From the NCBI RefSeq assembly GCF_029945925.1, contig NZ_JAQSDN010000048.1, positions 1-64,000 on the forward strand: a DNA stretch of 64,000 nucleotides, read 5' to 3'. Position 1 is the stretch's first letter. Every line of letters begins with the position of its first letter. The position numbers and the translations under genes were made by a program. A model generated the notes under the pieces. It saw only the letters and a list, made by a program, of their open reading frames with translations. It did no database searches and was not told the origin of the DNA. Origin of the DNA: Polaromonas sp. Its GTDB lineage: Bacteria > Pseudomonadota > Gammaproteobacteria > Burkholderiales > Burkholderiaceae_C. Positions 24,941 through 33,622 of the stretch are shown here, one piece after another.

Positions 24941-26757
24941 GCACCTCACTGCCCGCCTCCGGCTTCGCTGCACCCGCGCCGCCCTCGCTGTCGCTGGGCG
25001 TGATCGGCAACTGCGCCTTCAGCGCGCTGGTGGATGCCCGGGGCCGCATTGTCTGGTGCTGCCTGCCGCGTTTCGACGGCGACCCGGTGTTCAACGCCCT
25101 GCTGGACCCGAGTGATAACGGCAGCGCCTTTGCCATCGAGATCGAGAATTTCTCGCACAGCAAGCAGTGGTACGAACCGAACACCGCCGTGCTGCGCACG
25201 CAGCTGTTTGACCACAGCGGCCAGGCGATAGAGATCACCGACTTTGCACCGCGCTTTTACCGGCGCTCCCGCTTTTTCAAGCCCATGACCTTGGTGCGGC
25301 GCGTGCGCCCCCTCCACGGCGCGCCGCGCATCCGGGTTTCACTGGACCTGCGTTACGACTGGGGCCGCAGCCAGCCGGTGGTGACCCAGGGCAGCAACCA
25401 CCTGCGTTATGTCGGCGATGCGCTGACGCTGAGGCTCAACACCGACGCGCCGCTGGCGCACCTGCAGTCCCGGCAAGCCTTTGTGCTGACACGTGAATAC
25501 AACTTCCTGCTGGGCGCCGACGAGTCGCTGGCCGACGGCATTGCCGACACCGTGCGCCTGTTTGAGGAAGAAACGCTCTCCTACTGGCGCAGGTGGAGCC
25601 AGCGCCTGCACATTCCGCTGCAGTGGCAGGAGGCCGTGATACGCGCTGCCATCACGCTCAAGCTCTCGCTGTTTGAAGACACCGGCGCGATTGTGGCGGC
25701 CATGACCACCAGCATTCCCGAGGCGCCCAACAGTGGGCGCAACTGGGACTACCGCTTCTGCTGGCTGCGGGATGCTTTTTTTGTAGTGCGCGCGCTCAAC
25801 AGCCTGTCCGAAGTCGGCACCATGGAAGACTACCTGCGCTGGCTCAGCAACGTGGTGGTGCAGGCCGGCGGCGGCCACATCCAGCCGCTGTACGGCATCG
25901 GCCTGGAGCGCGAGCTGCCCGAGGCGGTGTACGGCCACCTGGGCGGCTACCGCGGCATGGGGCCGGTGCGCGTGGGCAACCAGGCGCAGGAGCATTTCCA
26001 GCACGACGTCTACGGCAACGTGGTGCTGGGTGCGGCGCAGGCCTTTCACGACCACCGACTGCTGCACCGCGCCGGCGAGACTGAATTCCAGCGACTGGAG
26101 GCAGTCGGTGAGCAGGCCGTGCGCAACTACGACCAGCCCGATGCAGGCATGTGGGAGCTGCGCACGCGCGCCCGGGTGCACACCTCCTCGGCCCTGATGT
26201 GCTGGGCGGCCTGCGACCGGCTCGGCAAGATCGCCGTTACCCTCAATCAGCCGGACCGCGCGATCTACTGGCACGGCCATGCCAACGTCATGCGCGAACG
26301 CATCCTGCGCGAATCCTGGAGCGAGGAACGCCAGGCCTTTGCCGAGAGTTTCGGCGGGCGCGACCTGGACGCCAGCGTGCTGCTGATGATCGAGGTCGGC
26401 TTCATCGACCCGAAAGACCCGCGTTTTGTCGCGACAGTGGACGCGCTGGAAAAACACCTGTGCGACGGCCCTTACATGCGGCGTTACGAAGCACCGGATG
26501 ACTTCGGCAAACCTGAAACCGCCTTCAACATCTGCACCTTCTGGCGCATCGACGCGCTGGCCCGTATCGGCCGCAAGGAGCAGGCGCGTAAAATTTTTGA
26601 AACCATGCTGGCTGCGCGCAACCACCTCGGCCTGCTGTCGGAAGACACCCATCCGGTGACCGGCGAGATGTGGGGCAACTTCCCGCAGACCTACTCGATG
26701 GTCGGCATCATCAACGCCGCTGTGCGCCTGTCGGCGCCTTGGGATAGCCAGGTATGA
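24937..26757 (+). CDS. GH15-type glycoside hydrolase (glucoamylase/trehalase-like)
   Basis: 606-aa protein with an N-terminal trehalase-like domain (LSLGVIGNCAFSALVDARGR, WCCLPRFDGDPVFNALLD) and a catalytic (alpha/alpha)6 barrel (RNWDYRFCWLRDAFFVVRAL, VYGHLGGYRGMGPVRVGNQA, FNICTFWRIDALARIGR). Several bacterial members hydrolyse trehalose; others act on alpha-glucans. Position between otsB and otsA, with translational coupling to otsB, argues for a role in trehalose turnover or in tuning the trehalose pool. Substrate is inferred from context. Confidence 0.88.
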   Translation: MSTSLPASGFAAPAPPSLSLGVIGNCAFSALVDARGRIVWCCLPRFDGDPVFNALLDPSDNGSAFAIEIENFSHSKQWYEPNTAVLRTQLFDHSGQAIEITDFAPRFYRRSRFFKPMTLVRRVRPLHGAPRIRVSLDLRYDWGRSQPVVTQGSNHLRYVGDALTLRLNTDAPLAHLQSRQAFVLTREYNFLLGADESLADGIADTVRLFEEETLSYWRRWSQRLHIPLQWQEAVIRAAITLKLSLFEDTGAIVAAMTTSIPEAPNSGRNWDYRFCWLRDAFFVVRALNSLSEVGTMEDYLRWLSNVVVQAGGGHIQPLYGIGLERELPEAVYGHLGGYRGMGPVRVGNQAQEHFQHDVYGNVVLGAAQAFHDHRLLHRAGETEFQRLEAVGEQAVRNYDQPDAGMWELRTRARVHTSSALMCWAACDRLGKIAVTLNQPDRAIYWHGHANVMRERILRESWSEERQAFAESFGGRDLDASVLLMIEVGFIDPKDPRFVATVDALEKHLCDGPYMRRYEAPDDFGKPETAFNICTFWRIDALARIGRKEQARKIFETMLAARNHLGLLSEDTHPVTGEMWGNFPQTYSMVGIINAAVRLSAPWDSQV

Positions 26758-26763
26758 AGGGAT

Positions 26764-26878
26764 GGTTCACCCCCGTCGGCGGCTCACTGCGTGTAGCCCC
26801 TTCCCCCCTTGCAGGGGGCAGGCGCCTGCGGCCCGGCAGAGCCGGTTCCGCGGCCCCCGCTTGGATCGGCCATTCTGT
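26764..26878 (+). repeat. G+C-rich palindromic intergenic repeat
   Basis: Copy beginning with a CCCCGTCGGCGGCTCACTGC-type lead and the GGCGCCTGCGGCCCGGCAGA core, ending in CCGGTTCCGCGGCCCCCGCT. It lies between the GH15 gene and otsA, inside the operon, and creates a spurious upstream extension of the otsA frame. Confidence 0.75.
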
Positions 26879-26905
26879 CAGCCCGCTCTATGGAGACCCA
26901 ATGCA

Positions 26906-28291
26906 ATGAGCAGGCTTGTCGTGGTGTCCAACCGTGTCGCGGACCCGCGCAAGGCCACGGCGGCGGGCGGTCTGGCGGTGGCGCTGGGCGATGCGCTGTC
27001 CGTCAACGGAGGGCTGTGGTTCGGCTGGAGCGGAAACATTGTCGAAGGCGGCACCCCCGGTGAAGGGGAGATGCACACCCAGCAGGCCGGCAATGTCACG
27101 CTGACCACGGTGGACCTGTGCCGCGAAGACCACGACAGTTATTACCTGGGTTACAGCAACGGCGTGCTCTGGCCGGTGTTTCATTACCGGCTGGACCTGG
27201 CCGACTTCGACGCCGGCTTCATCGGTGGCTACCGCCGCGTCAACCAGATGCTGGCGCGCAAGCTGATGCCGCTACTGCGGCCCGACGACACCATCTGGGT
27301 ACACGACTACCACCTGATCCCGCTGGCGGCCGAGCTGCGCGCGATGGGCTGCAAGAACCGCATCGGCTTCTTCCTGCACATCCCGCTGCCGCCACCGCTG
27401 ATCCTCGCGGCCGTGCCCCAGCATGAATGGCTGATCCGCTCGCTGTTTGCCTATGACCTGGTGGGCTTCCAGAGCCAGGCGGATGTGGACCACTTCTCGC
27501 GTTATGTCGGCCAGGAGGCGGGCGCCGAGGCCCTGGACCGGCACCAGTTCCGAGCCTTCGGGCGCACGGTGCATGCGCAGGCCTTTCCCATTGGCATCGA
27601 TGTCGATGAATTTGCGGCCCTGACGCATGGCAAGGAAGCGCGCGAGATGTACGAGCGCATGAAGGAAGAATACTCGCGGCGCCGCCTGCTGCTGGGCGTG
27701 GAGCGGCTGGATTACTCCAAGGGCCTGCCGCAGCGCCTGCGTGCCTTCAGGCAGTTGCTGAAGATGTACCCGGAAAACCTCAACAGCGCGACGCTGATCC
27801 AGATTGTTTCGCCCAGCCGCGAGGCCATCGACACCTACAGCGGCCTGCTCCAGGAACTGGAGAGTCTGTGCGGCGCCATCAATGGCGACTACGGCGAGCT
27901 GGACTGGATGCCGGTGCGTTACATCCACCGCAACGTGGCGCGCAAGCGCCTGCCCGGCCTGTACCGCGTGGCCAGTGTGGCCCTGGTCACGCCGCTGCGC
28001 GACGGCATGAACCTCGTCGCCAAGGAGTTCATCGCGGCGCAGGACCCGGCCGACCCCGGGGTGCTGGTGCTGTCACGTTTTGCCGGCGCGGCCGAACAGC
28101 TCAAGGAAGCGCTGCTGGTCAACCCCTACGACACCCACGGCACGGCCGAGAGTATCCAGCTGGCGCTGCAGATGCCGCTGCACGAGCGCCAGCGGCGGCA
28201 CCAGGCGCTGCTCGAGCGCATCCGCAGCCAGGACGTGCACTGGTGGCGCAAGACCTTTCTGCAAACCCTGTCCGGCACCACCCCCGGCTAG
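26906..28291 (+). CDS. otsA: alpha,alpha-trehalose-phosphate synthase (UDP-forming)
   Basis: GT20 enzyme joining UDP-glucose and glucose-6-phosphate. Motifs in order: [63 protein letters not shown] and [19 protein letters not shown]. The chosen ATG ([11 protein letters not shown]) is the normal family start; an in-frame extension of 48 codons runs through the G+C-rich repeat and is rejected. Length of 461 aa is normal. With otsB and the GH15 gene it forms a complete trehalose synthesis and turnover operon. Confidence 0.95.
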   Translation: MSRLVVVSNRVADPRKATAAGGLAVALGDALSVNGGLWFGWSGNIVEGGTPGEGEMHTQQAGNVTLTTVDLCREDHDSYYLGYSNGVLWPVFHYRLDLADFDAGFIGGYRRVNQMLARKLMPLLRPDDTIWVHDYHLIPLAAELRAMGCKNRIGFFLHIPLPPPLILAAVPQHEWLIRSLFAYDLVGFQSQADVDHFSRYVGQEAGAEALDRHQFRAFGRTVHAQAFPIGIDVDEFAALTHGKEAREMYERMKEEYSRRRLLLGVERLDYSKGLPQRLRAFRQLLKMYPENLNSATLIQIVSPSREAIDTYSGLLQELESLCGAINGDYGELDWMPVRYIHRNVARKRLPGLYRVASVALVTPLRDGMNLVAKEFIAAQDPADPGVLVLSRFAGAAEQLKEALLVNPYDTHGTAESIQLALQMPLHERQRRHQALLERIRSQDVHWWRKTFLQTLSGTTPG

Positions 28292-28365
28292 AACAAACAC
28301 CGTCTGGCGCGCTTCTGGCAGGAACACCGGAAATGTGCAACCATTCAGTCATGAATTGAACTGAC

Positions 28366-28767
28366 ATGGTCAAACGCAATTACCTCAACCACTCGCTGGC
28401 CGATGGCATACGCAAGGTGGGCTTTCGCAAATGGTATGAACGCGAGCTGATGTCCAGCCATGCCCACATGCTGCTGGCCCTGTTGTGCACGATTGCCCTG
28501 ATGGCCACGCTGGAGCTTTTTCAAGGCGGCACCCTCACCGAAAAACTGGTGGACGTGGTCCTGTTCATCATCAGCGGCGCGGTGGGACTGTGGGCCCTGC
28601 GCCGCTACCTGTACTTGCTGCTGCATGCCGAAACCGTGGCCGACCAGGCCAATTGCCCGAAATGCGCCGAATACGGCCGGCTCGATGTTGTCGAGGAAGA
28701 CCACCGCAATGGCCAGCTTCTCGTCAAGTGCCGCAAATGCGGCGAGCCCTGGACGCTGATCCCCTGA
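28366..28767 (+). CDS. small membrane protein with C-terminal zinc ribbon
   Basis: 133-aa protein: a basic N-terminus, two membrane helices (AHMLLALLCTIALMATLELF and VDVVLFIISGAVGLWALRRY) and a C-terminal zinc-ribbon pair (CPKCAEYG ... CRKCGEPW). The cytoplasmic ribbon suggests binding of nucleic acid or protein partner. No family name is recognised. It ends 14 bp from the stop of the convergent ROK gene and lies on the same strand as the trehalose operon but 74 bp after it. Confidence 0.75.
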   Translation: MVKRNYLNHSLADGIRKVGFRKWYERELMSSHAHMLLALLCTIALMATLELFQGGTLTEKLVDVVLFIISGAVGLWALRRYLYLLLHAETVADQANCPKCAEYGRLDVVEEDHRNGQLLVKCRKCGEPWTLIP

Positions 28768-28780
28768 GACCCGGGCCGCT

Positions 28781-29779
28781 TCAGACCACCAGTGCCAGCG
28801 CCGCGTAGTCGCCCACCCGGTCCTGCAGGCCGGCCGGCACCAGCACAAAGCCGTCCGTCAGCGCCGGCAGCCTGCCGCTGATGTGGGCCTGCAGGCGCGG
28901 CAGCAGGTAATCGTGGTGGTGCCAGAACACAGCGCCGCCGATGCTGATGCACTGCAGGTCCAGCGTCACGACCAGGTTGTACAGGGCCCGGCCCATCACC
29001 CGGCAGATGTCATCAATAATGGCCACAGCGCCCGTCTCTCCTGCGCGAGCAGCTATCAAAATAGAAGCAGCGTCGGCATAACCGAGCGCACCAAAACGCC
29101 GCGGCATCGCGTTGCCCGCCACCAGCGCCTCGACATCGCCGATGTTGCCGCAACCGCACAGCGCATCGTTGTTGTCGCTGACGAACATGTGGCCGGCATG
29201 GCCGGCGTTGCCGTTTTTTCCGCGCAGCATCTGCCCGTCCACACACAGGCCGACACCGATGCCGGTGCTCCAGGTCACGTAAGCGCAATGGGCCATGCCC
29301 TGCAGCGCGCCCCAGCGACGCTCGGCCTTGAGCGCGGCCAGACCGTCATTTTCAACCCGCACCTGGGCGAACACCTCGCGCAACGGCGCTTCGAGCAAGG
29401 CCGTGGTCCAGTGGTTAGGCAGCCCGCGCGCCGCCCCGGCCAGGCCGCCGCAGATGTTGGGCGCCGCGAGTTCGACCTGGCCGTCGTTGAGCACAAAGGG
29501 GCCGCAGGACGCCACGCCGACGGCCGCCAGGTCCTCACGGCGGATCTGCGCCGCAGCGCTGCTTTCCTCTATCATCCGCAACACCTGCCGCGCCAACGCA
29601 TCGCTGGCGCCCTCCTTGGCCGTCGGCTCCACCCGCCGGCCCAGAATGCCGCGCTGATCGACCACCGCAACCGCCACCTTGGTGCCACCAATGTCCACGC
29701 ACGCCACCGGCGCGGCGCCGGCAGGCAGGCGAATGTCGGGGCCGGCGAAGGGTGGAGCGGTAGGTAGAGGGCTGTTCAT
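28781..29779 (-). CDS. ROK-family sugar kinase
   Basis: 332-aa ASKHA kinase. The phosphate-1 motif is VACVDIGGTKVAVAVVDQRG; the catalytic region (AYVTWSTGIGVGLCVDGQML) and zinc-binding segment (GHAGHMFVSDNNDALCGCGN) follow. The usual CxCGxxGCxE zinc cluster reads CGCGNIGDVEA, so the last Cys is missing. Candidate substrates are glucose or N-acetylglucosamine/mannosamine. A mini-repeat copy adds an in-frame stretch (ADAASILIAARAGETGAVAI). N-terminal 24 residues are Pro-rich and may be non-essential. Confidence 0.85.
   Translation of the reverse strand: MNSPLPTAPPFAGPDIRLPAGAAPVACVDIGGTKVAVAVVDQRGILGRRVEPTAKEGASDALARQVLRMIEESSAAAQIRREDLAAVGVASCGPFVLNDGQVELAAPNICGGLAGAARGLPNHWTTALLEAPLREVFAQVRVENDGLAALKAERRWGALQGMAHCAYVTWSTGIGVGLCVDGQMLRGKNGNAGHAGHMFVSDNNDALCGCGNIGDVEALVAGNAMPRRFGALGYADAASILIAARAGETGAVAIIDDICRVMGRALYNLVVTLDLQCISIGGAVFWHHHDYLLPRLQAHISGRLPALTDGFVLVPAGLQDRVGDYAALALVV
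29016..29068 (+). repeat. mini-repeat copy inside the ROK gene
   Basis: AATAATGGCCACAGCGCCC at one end and GCAGCTATCAAAATAGAAGC at the other, in the standard arrangement. Reads through in frame. Confidence 0.75.
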
Positions 29780-29789
29780 GGCAGGCGGT

Positions 29790-29984
29790 TCAAATCATCT
29801 GGCTGATGAGGCTGGCCACGAGGCTCAGGACGATGGTGGTTGTCAGCGGAATGAACCATTCGCGCCCGAACAGTTTGAACCGCAAGTCGCCCGGCAGTTT
29901 CCCAAAGCCCAGCTTGTGCAGCAAGGGCGTGAACCAGCTGATGAAGATCAGCGCCAGGAAAATCACCAGCATCCAGCGAATCAT
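29790..29984 (-). CDS. DUF2905 small membrane protein
   Basis: 64-aa protein with two membrane helices (MLVIFLALIFISWFTPLLHK and PLTTTIVLSLVASLISQMI) separated by the conserved GFGKLPGDLRFKLFGREWF segment of DUF2905. Function unknown. It is 10 bp upstream of the ROK gene start on the same strand, so probably cotranscribed with it. Confidence 0.85.
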   Translation of the reverse strand: MIRWMLVIFLALIFISWFTPLLHKLGFGKLPGDLRFKLFGREWFIPLTTTIVLSLVASLISQMI

Positions 29985-30045
29985 GGGGCTAGTTTAGGGG
30001 CAAGCGCCGGCCCCGGTCTGAACAGCCGGATCGCTGCGCCCTCCG

Positions 30046-31167
30046 CTACAAGGTGTGGCTTCTGTCAACTTGGGAAAACCCCAGCGCCTGCCAGCCGCTC
30101 CAGGGCCGGGCCGGTGAATTGACGGCAAAACCGATGACCTTGAACAACTCACCCATCTCATGTTCATTGATCAGTTTCTGCACCATGACGCGCTCGGACA
30201 GCGGCACGTCTTCCATGCCGTCCAGCACGCCGCAGTTCAGCAAAAAACGCGCCTGGCTGGTGTAACCCAGCACCTGGAAACCGGCGTCCTGCCCGGCCAG
30301 CGCAATGCCGCTGAAGTTGACGTGCGCGGTGATGTCTTTCTCGCCCACGTCCTGCAGCGCATCCGCGTCGGCCAGGTGAGCGCGGTGGCACATGACCGTG
30401 CCCATGCTGCGCTGCGGGTGGTAATACTCGTGTTCAGGGAAGCCGTAATCCAGCAGAAACACCGCGCCGGCCTGCAGCCGGTCGGCCAGGGTGCGCACGA
30501 ATGCTTCGGCCTGCGGGTGGACCTCGGTCAGGTAGTCGTGGCTGCCGGCCACCTCGAGCGGCGGCCGCAGGGCCGTGGGCTGATCCGCCGGAACAAAAAC
30601 ATCGTCGTGAACGGCGACGCCGCGCTCCTGCCAGGCGCCGTCCACGCGGGCCAGCAACTGCACCGGCATGGCGTCCAGCACCTCGTTGCCGACCACCACG
30701 CCCTGCATCTGCGCCGGCAACTCGCTGACCCATTGCACGGTGTCGCCCCAGGCGGCTAGGCGCTCACGCTGGCGCGCCTGCAGGCTGCCGGAGAGATCCA
30801 CAATCGTGTAGCGCCTGACCTGCGGCCCCAGGGCTTGCAGCAGTTGCTGCGCCAGCGCGCCGGAACCCGCGCCGAACTCCCAGACCTCCGTGGTCTCCGT
30901 GGCCGCCAGGGCCTGCGCCACCTGCCGCGCCAGCGCCTGGCCAAAATGCAGGGAAAGCTCGGGCGCGGTGACAAAATCGCTGCCGCCGCCCTTCACGCCG
31001 GCGGGCATGAGGCCGAACTGGCGCGCATCGCGAGCGTAGTAGCCCAGACCGGGGGTGTACAAGGCCATGGCCATGAAACGGTCAAAACCGATCCAGCCAC
31101 CGGCAGCGGTTATGGCCCCGCGGATGTGGGCGGCCAGGGGGCTCGTTAAACTAGGGGGTATCGTCAT
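30046..31167 (-). CDS. MidA/NDUFAF7-like class I SAM methyltransferase
   Basis: 373-aa protein of the DUF185/MidA family. In mitochondria the homologue (NDUFAF7) methylates an arginine of a complex I subunit. Motifs: GGWIGFDRFMAMALYTPGLG, SDFVTAPELSLHFGQALARQ, VWEFGAGSGALAQQLL (SAM-binding) and AVFLLDYGFPEHEYY. The chosen ATG (MTIPPSLTSPLAAHI) gives a family-length protein; a longer frame covers the divergent leader. It is divergent from the SDR gene 66 bp away. Confidence 0.88.
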   Translation of the reverse strand: MTIPPSLTSPLAAHIRGAITAAGGWIGFDRFMAMALYTPGLGYYARDARQFGLMPAGVKGGGSDFVTAPELSLHFGQALARQVAQALAATETTEVWEFGAGSGALAQQLLQALGPQVRRYTIVDLSGSLQARQRERLAAWGDTVQWVSELPAQMQGVVVGNEVLDAMPVQLLARVDGAWQERGVAVHDDVFVPADQPTALRPPLEVAGSHDYLTEVHPQAEAFVRTLADRLQAGAVFLLDYGFPEHEYYHPQRSMGTVMCHRAHLADADALQDVGEKDITAHVNFSGIALAGQDAGFQVLGYTSQARFLLNCGVLDGMEDVPLSERVMVQKLINEHEMGELFKVIGFAVNSPARPWSGWQALGFSQVDRSHTL

Positions 31168-31233
31168 GGGGGAGGTGCTCACCCCCGGATTGTCGGCGAT
31201 TGCCCTGCCTCCAGCACCCCCAGCCTTCACCAC

Positions 31234-32028
31234 ATGAACCCAGCGTCCTCTGCTCCTGTTGTTCTCGTTACCGGCGCCGCCAGGCGGCTGGGCCGCGAGA
31301 TCGCGCTTGCGCTGGCAGCCGGCGGCTGGCACGTGGCCGTGCACTACCGGAGCTCGGAGGCAGATGCTACCAAAACAGTAGCTGACTGCGCCCGACTGGC
31401 GGGGGATTCAGCCTCTTTTTGCACTGATCTTGAGGATGAAGCTGCGGTCCGCGGCCTGTTGCCGCAAGTGATCAAACATTTCGGCCAGGTCGATGCGGTG
31501 GTCAACAACGCTTCCACCTTCGAACACGACAGCGCCGCCAGTTTCGGTTTTGCGTCCCTTGAAAAACACATGCGCAGCAACACCGGCGCGGCGATCATTC
31601 TGGCGCAGGCCCTGCATGCCCACGTGCTGGCGCGGCAGGCCACCGACGCCGTGACCGGGCCAACCGGCCGGTTTGCGGTGATCAACCTGCTGGACCAGAA
31701 ACTCTGGAACCTCAACCCCGATTTTTTCAGCTACACCCTGTCCAAGGCGGCGCTCGAAGCCGCCAACACCATGCTGGCCATCGCACTGGCGCCGCAGGTG
31801 CGCGTGGTGGGGGTGGCCCCCGGGCTGACACTGACCAGCCATCTGCTGAGTGACGAGAAATTCCAGGCCCTGCACAAACTCTCGCCGCTGGGCCGTTCGT
31901 CCAGCGCGGCCGATGTGGCGGCCACCGTCAGGTTCGCGCTGGAAAATGCATCCATCACCGGCACCACGCTGCTGGTGGACGGCGGACAGCACCTGCTGAA
32001 ATTCGAGCGCGATTTCTCACTGATGTGA
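31234..32028 (+). CDS. SDR oxidoreductase, possible pteridine reductase
   Basis: 264-aa short-chain dehydrogenase: cofactor motif VTGAARRLGREIALALAAGG, VDAVVNNAS, and catalytic YTLSKAALEAAN. The N-terminal HYRSS after the first strand (His-Tyr-Arg) is typical of NADPH-linked pteridine reductases such as FolM, and the next gene is folB, so a role in tetrahydrofolate or tetrahydromonapterin synthesis is plausible. A mini-repeat inserts DATKTVADCARLAGDSASFC and a few more residues in frame. Enzyme specificity is inferred from context. Confidence 0.8.
   Translation: MNPASSAPVVLVTGAARRLGREIALALAAGGWHVAVHYRSSEADATKTVADCARLAGDSASFCTDLEDEAAVRGLLPQVIKHFGQVDAVVNNASTFEHDSAASFGFASLEKHMRSNTGAAIILAQALHAHVLARQATDAVTGPTGRFAVINLLDQKLWNLNPDFFSYTLSKAALEAANTMLAIALAPQVRVVGVAPGLTLTSHLLSDEKFQALHKLSPLGRSSSAADVAATVRFALENASITGTTLLVDGGQHLLKFERDFSLM
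31366..31420 (-). repeat. mini-repeat copy inside the SDR gene
   Basis: GCTACCAAAACAGTAGC palindromic end, then a GCGCCCGACTGGCGGGGGAT spacer and TTCAGCCTCTTTTT. Reads through in frame between two secondary-structure elements. Confidence 0.75.
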
Positions 32029-32062
32029 GCGCACCCTCCTACACCGCCACCTCTTGCCCTCC

Positions 32063-32452
32063 ATGCAGACTGACTTCACCATGTTCAACACCCGTGGCAC
32101 CCAGATCCTGACGCTGACCGGACTGCGCTTCAACGCCAACCTCGGCATCCTGGAGCAGGAAAAAAGCGCGCCGCAACCGATTCAGGTAGACGCCGAACTC
32201 AACCTCGGCACGCAGCCGCTGCTGCCCAGCGACGACGACATCCACCACGTGCTGGACTACCGCAAGGTGCGCCAGATCATCATCAACGAATGCACGGCCG
32301 AACATGTGAACCTGCTGGAAAGCCTGATCGGCAAGCTGGCACACCGGCTGATGCTGCTGCCCGGCGTGCTGGGTGTGCGCGTGAAAATTGCCAAACTTGA
32401 AATTTTTGACGACTGCGAAGTGGCCATTCGTGTCGAGACCGGCCAGTGGTAA
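32063..32452 (+). CDS. folB: dihydroneopterin aldolase
   Basis: 129-aa tunnelling-fold enzyme that converts dihydroneopterin to 6-hydroxymethyl-dihydropterin in folate synthesis. Features: LTGLRFNANLGILEQEKSAP near the start, VLDYRKVRQIIINECTAEHV, and the Glu-containing NLLESLIGKLAHRLMLLPGV (family EtLae region). The ATG is preferred over a TTG three codons earlier. It lies 34 bp after the SDR gene and probably shares its transcript. The low-G+C two-gene insert follows directly. Confidence 0.93.
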   Translation: MQTDFTMFNTRGTQILTLTGLRFNANLGILEQEKSAPQPIQVDAELNLGTQPLLPSDDDIHHVLDYRKVRQIIINECTAEHVNLLESLIGKLAHRLMLLPGVLGVRVKIAKLEIFDDCEVAIRVETGQW

Positions 32453-32476
32453 GGTTTAGAAGCCTCAAGGAAAAGC

Positions 32477-33622
32477 ATGCTTATTACACGTCTTGTACTC
32501 AAAAATTGGCGTAACTTCCGCAATTTGGACGTCCCTTTTAGGGAGGTTTCTTTCTTGCTGGGGCCTAATGCCTCTGGAAAATCAAACATTCTTGACGTAT
32601 TCCGGTTTTTGCGTGATGTAAGCAAAACTCAGGGAGGTGGGCTGCAAAAGGCTGTCGCCGACCGGGGGGGCATGACCAAGCTACGCTGTCTTCACGCTCG
32701 ACAAGATCCCGGTGTGCAAATTGAGGTCACCTTGTCAGAAACGGCAGATGGCCCGCCGTTATGGCGGTACATCTTGGGTTTTGAGGGAAAGGGTTCGAAG
32801 GAAGTCCTTATTTCGAAAGAGCAGGTATGGCAAGGCGGTAAGTTACTCATTGATCGTCCTACAAAGGAGGACAAGAGCGACCCGATGCTGTTAACCCAAA
32901 CGCATTTGGAGCAAATTCAAACGAATACCAAGTTTCGCGACCTTGTCGATTTTTTCGGTGCAACCACCTACCTTCATCTGGTTCCTCAATTGTTGAAGTT
33001 CGCCGACAAAATAGGTGGACAGCGACTTGAGGACGATCCTTTTGGACAAGGTTTTCTTGAGCGCTTGGCCAAGACGCCCGAAAAGACCCGTAATGCCCGG
33101 CTAAGAAAGATCGAGATTGCATTGGCAATGGCAGTGCCGCAATTCAAGCAACTCGACTTCAAAACGGATGTTCTGGGACACCCGCACTTGCACGCGAGAT
33201 ATGAACATCATCGGCCTAATGCTGGATGGCAGTCAGAGGAACATTTTTCGGATGGCACCTTGCGGTTGCTTGGCTTGCTTTGGGCTCTGCAGGAAGGAAG
33301 TTCCTTACTTCTTCTTGAAGAGCCAGAGATTTCCTTGAATGACGCCATCGTCAAAGAGATACCTTTGATGTTGAATCGCCTCCAACGTACCAAGAAGGTC
33401 CGGCGCCAGGTGATTTTGAGCACCCACAGCGAAGCGCTGTTAAGCAACCCGGGGATTGACGGTCGAGGTGTCATATTGCTCGAAACAAGCAAAGATGGCT
33501 CCACAGCGCGGACAGTGACCTCCGAAGAGTCGCTTGATATCAAAGCGGGCCTTAGTGTGGCAGACGTAGTGCTTCCCAAGACCCGCCCAACAACTGTGAA
33601 TCAGTTGGGATTGTGGCAATGA
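32477..33622 (+). CDS. RecF/OLD-like AAA family ATPase of a two-gene insert
   Basis: 381-aa SMC-like ATPase of the AAA_15/AAA_21 kind. The N-terminus LVLKNWRNFRNLDVPF is followed by Walker A G29-PNASGKS (LLGPNASGKSNILDVFRF), a signature-like HFSDGTLRLLGLLWAL, Walker B with the double Glu E281-E282 (LLLLEEPEISLN) and a switch His in ILSTHSEALLSN (about 317). There is no C-terminal TOPRIM domain; that domain appears to be in the next gene, which starts inside this stop (ATGA). Base composition is visibly poorer in G+C than the flanks. The split ATPase plus TOPRIM arrangement resembles abortive-infection systems such as AbiL or PARIS. Confidence 0.85.
   Translation: MLITRLVLKNWRNFRNLDVPFREVSFLLGPNASGKSNILDVFRFLRDVSKTQGGGLQKAVADRGGMTKLRCLHARQDPGVQIEVTLSETADGPPLWRYILGFEGKGSKEVLISKEQVWQGGKLLIDRPTKEDKSDPMLLTQTHLEQIQTNTKFRDLVDFFGATTYLHLVPQLLKFADKIGGQRLEDDPFGQGFLERLAKTPEKTRNARLRKIEIALAMAVPQFKQLDFKTDVLGHPHLHARYEHHRPNAGWQSEEHFSDGTLRLLGLLWALQEGSSLLLLEEPEISLNDAIVKEIPLMLNRLQRTKKVRRQVILSTHSEALLSNPGIDGRGVILLETSKDGSTARTVTSEESLDIKAGLSVADVVLPKTRPTTVNQLGLWQ

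Noticed and set aside
26762-26905. N-terminal extension of OtsA by 48 codons
   Set aside because: The extension is translated G+C-rich repeat; the standard GT20 N-terminus begins at the chosen ATG.
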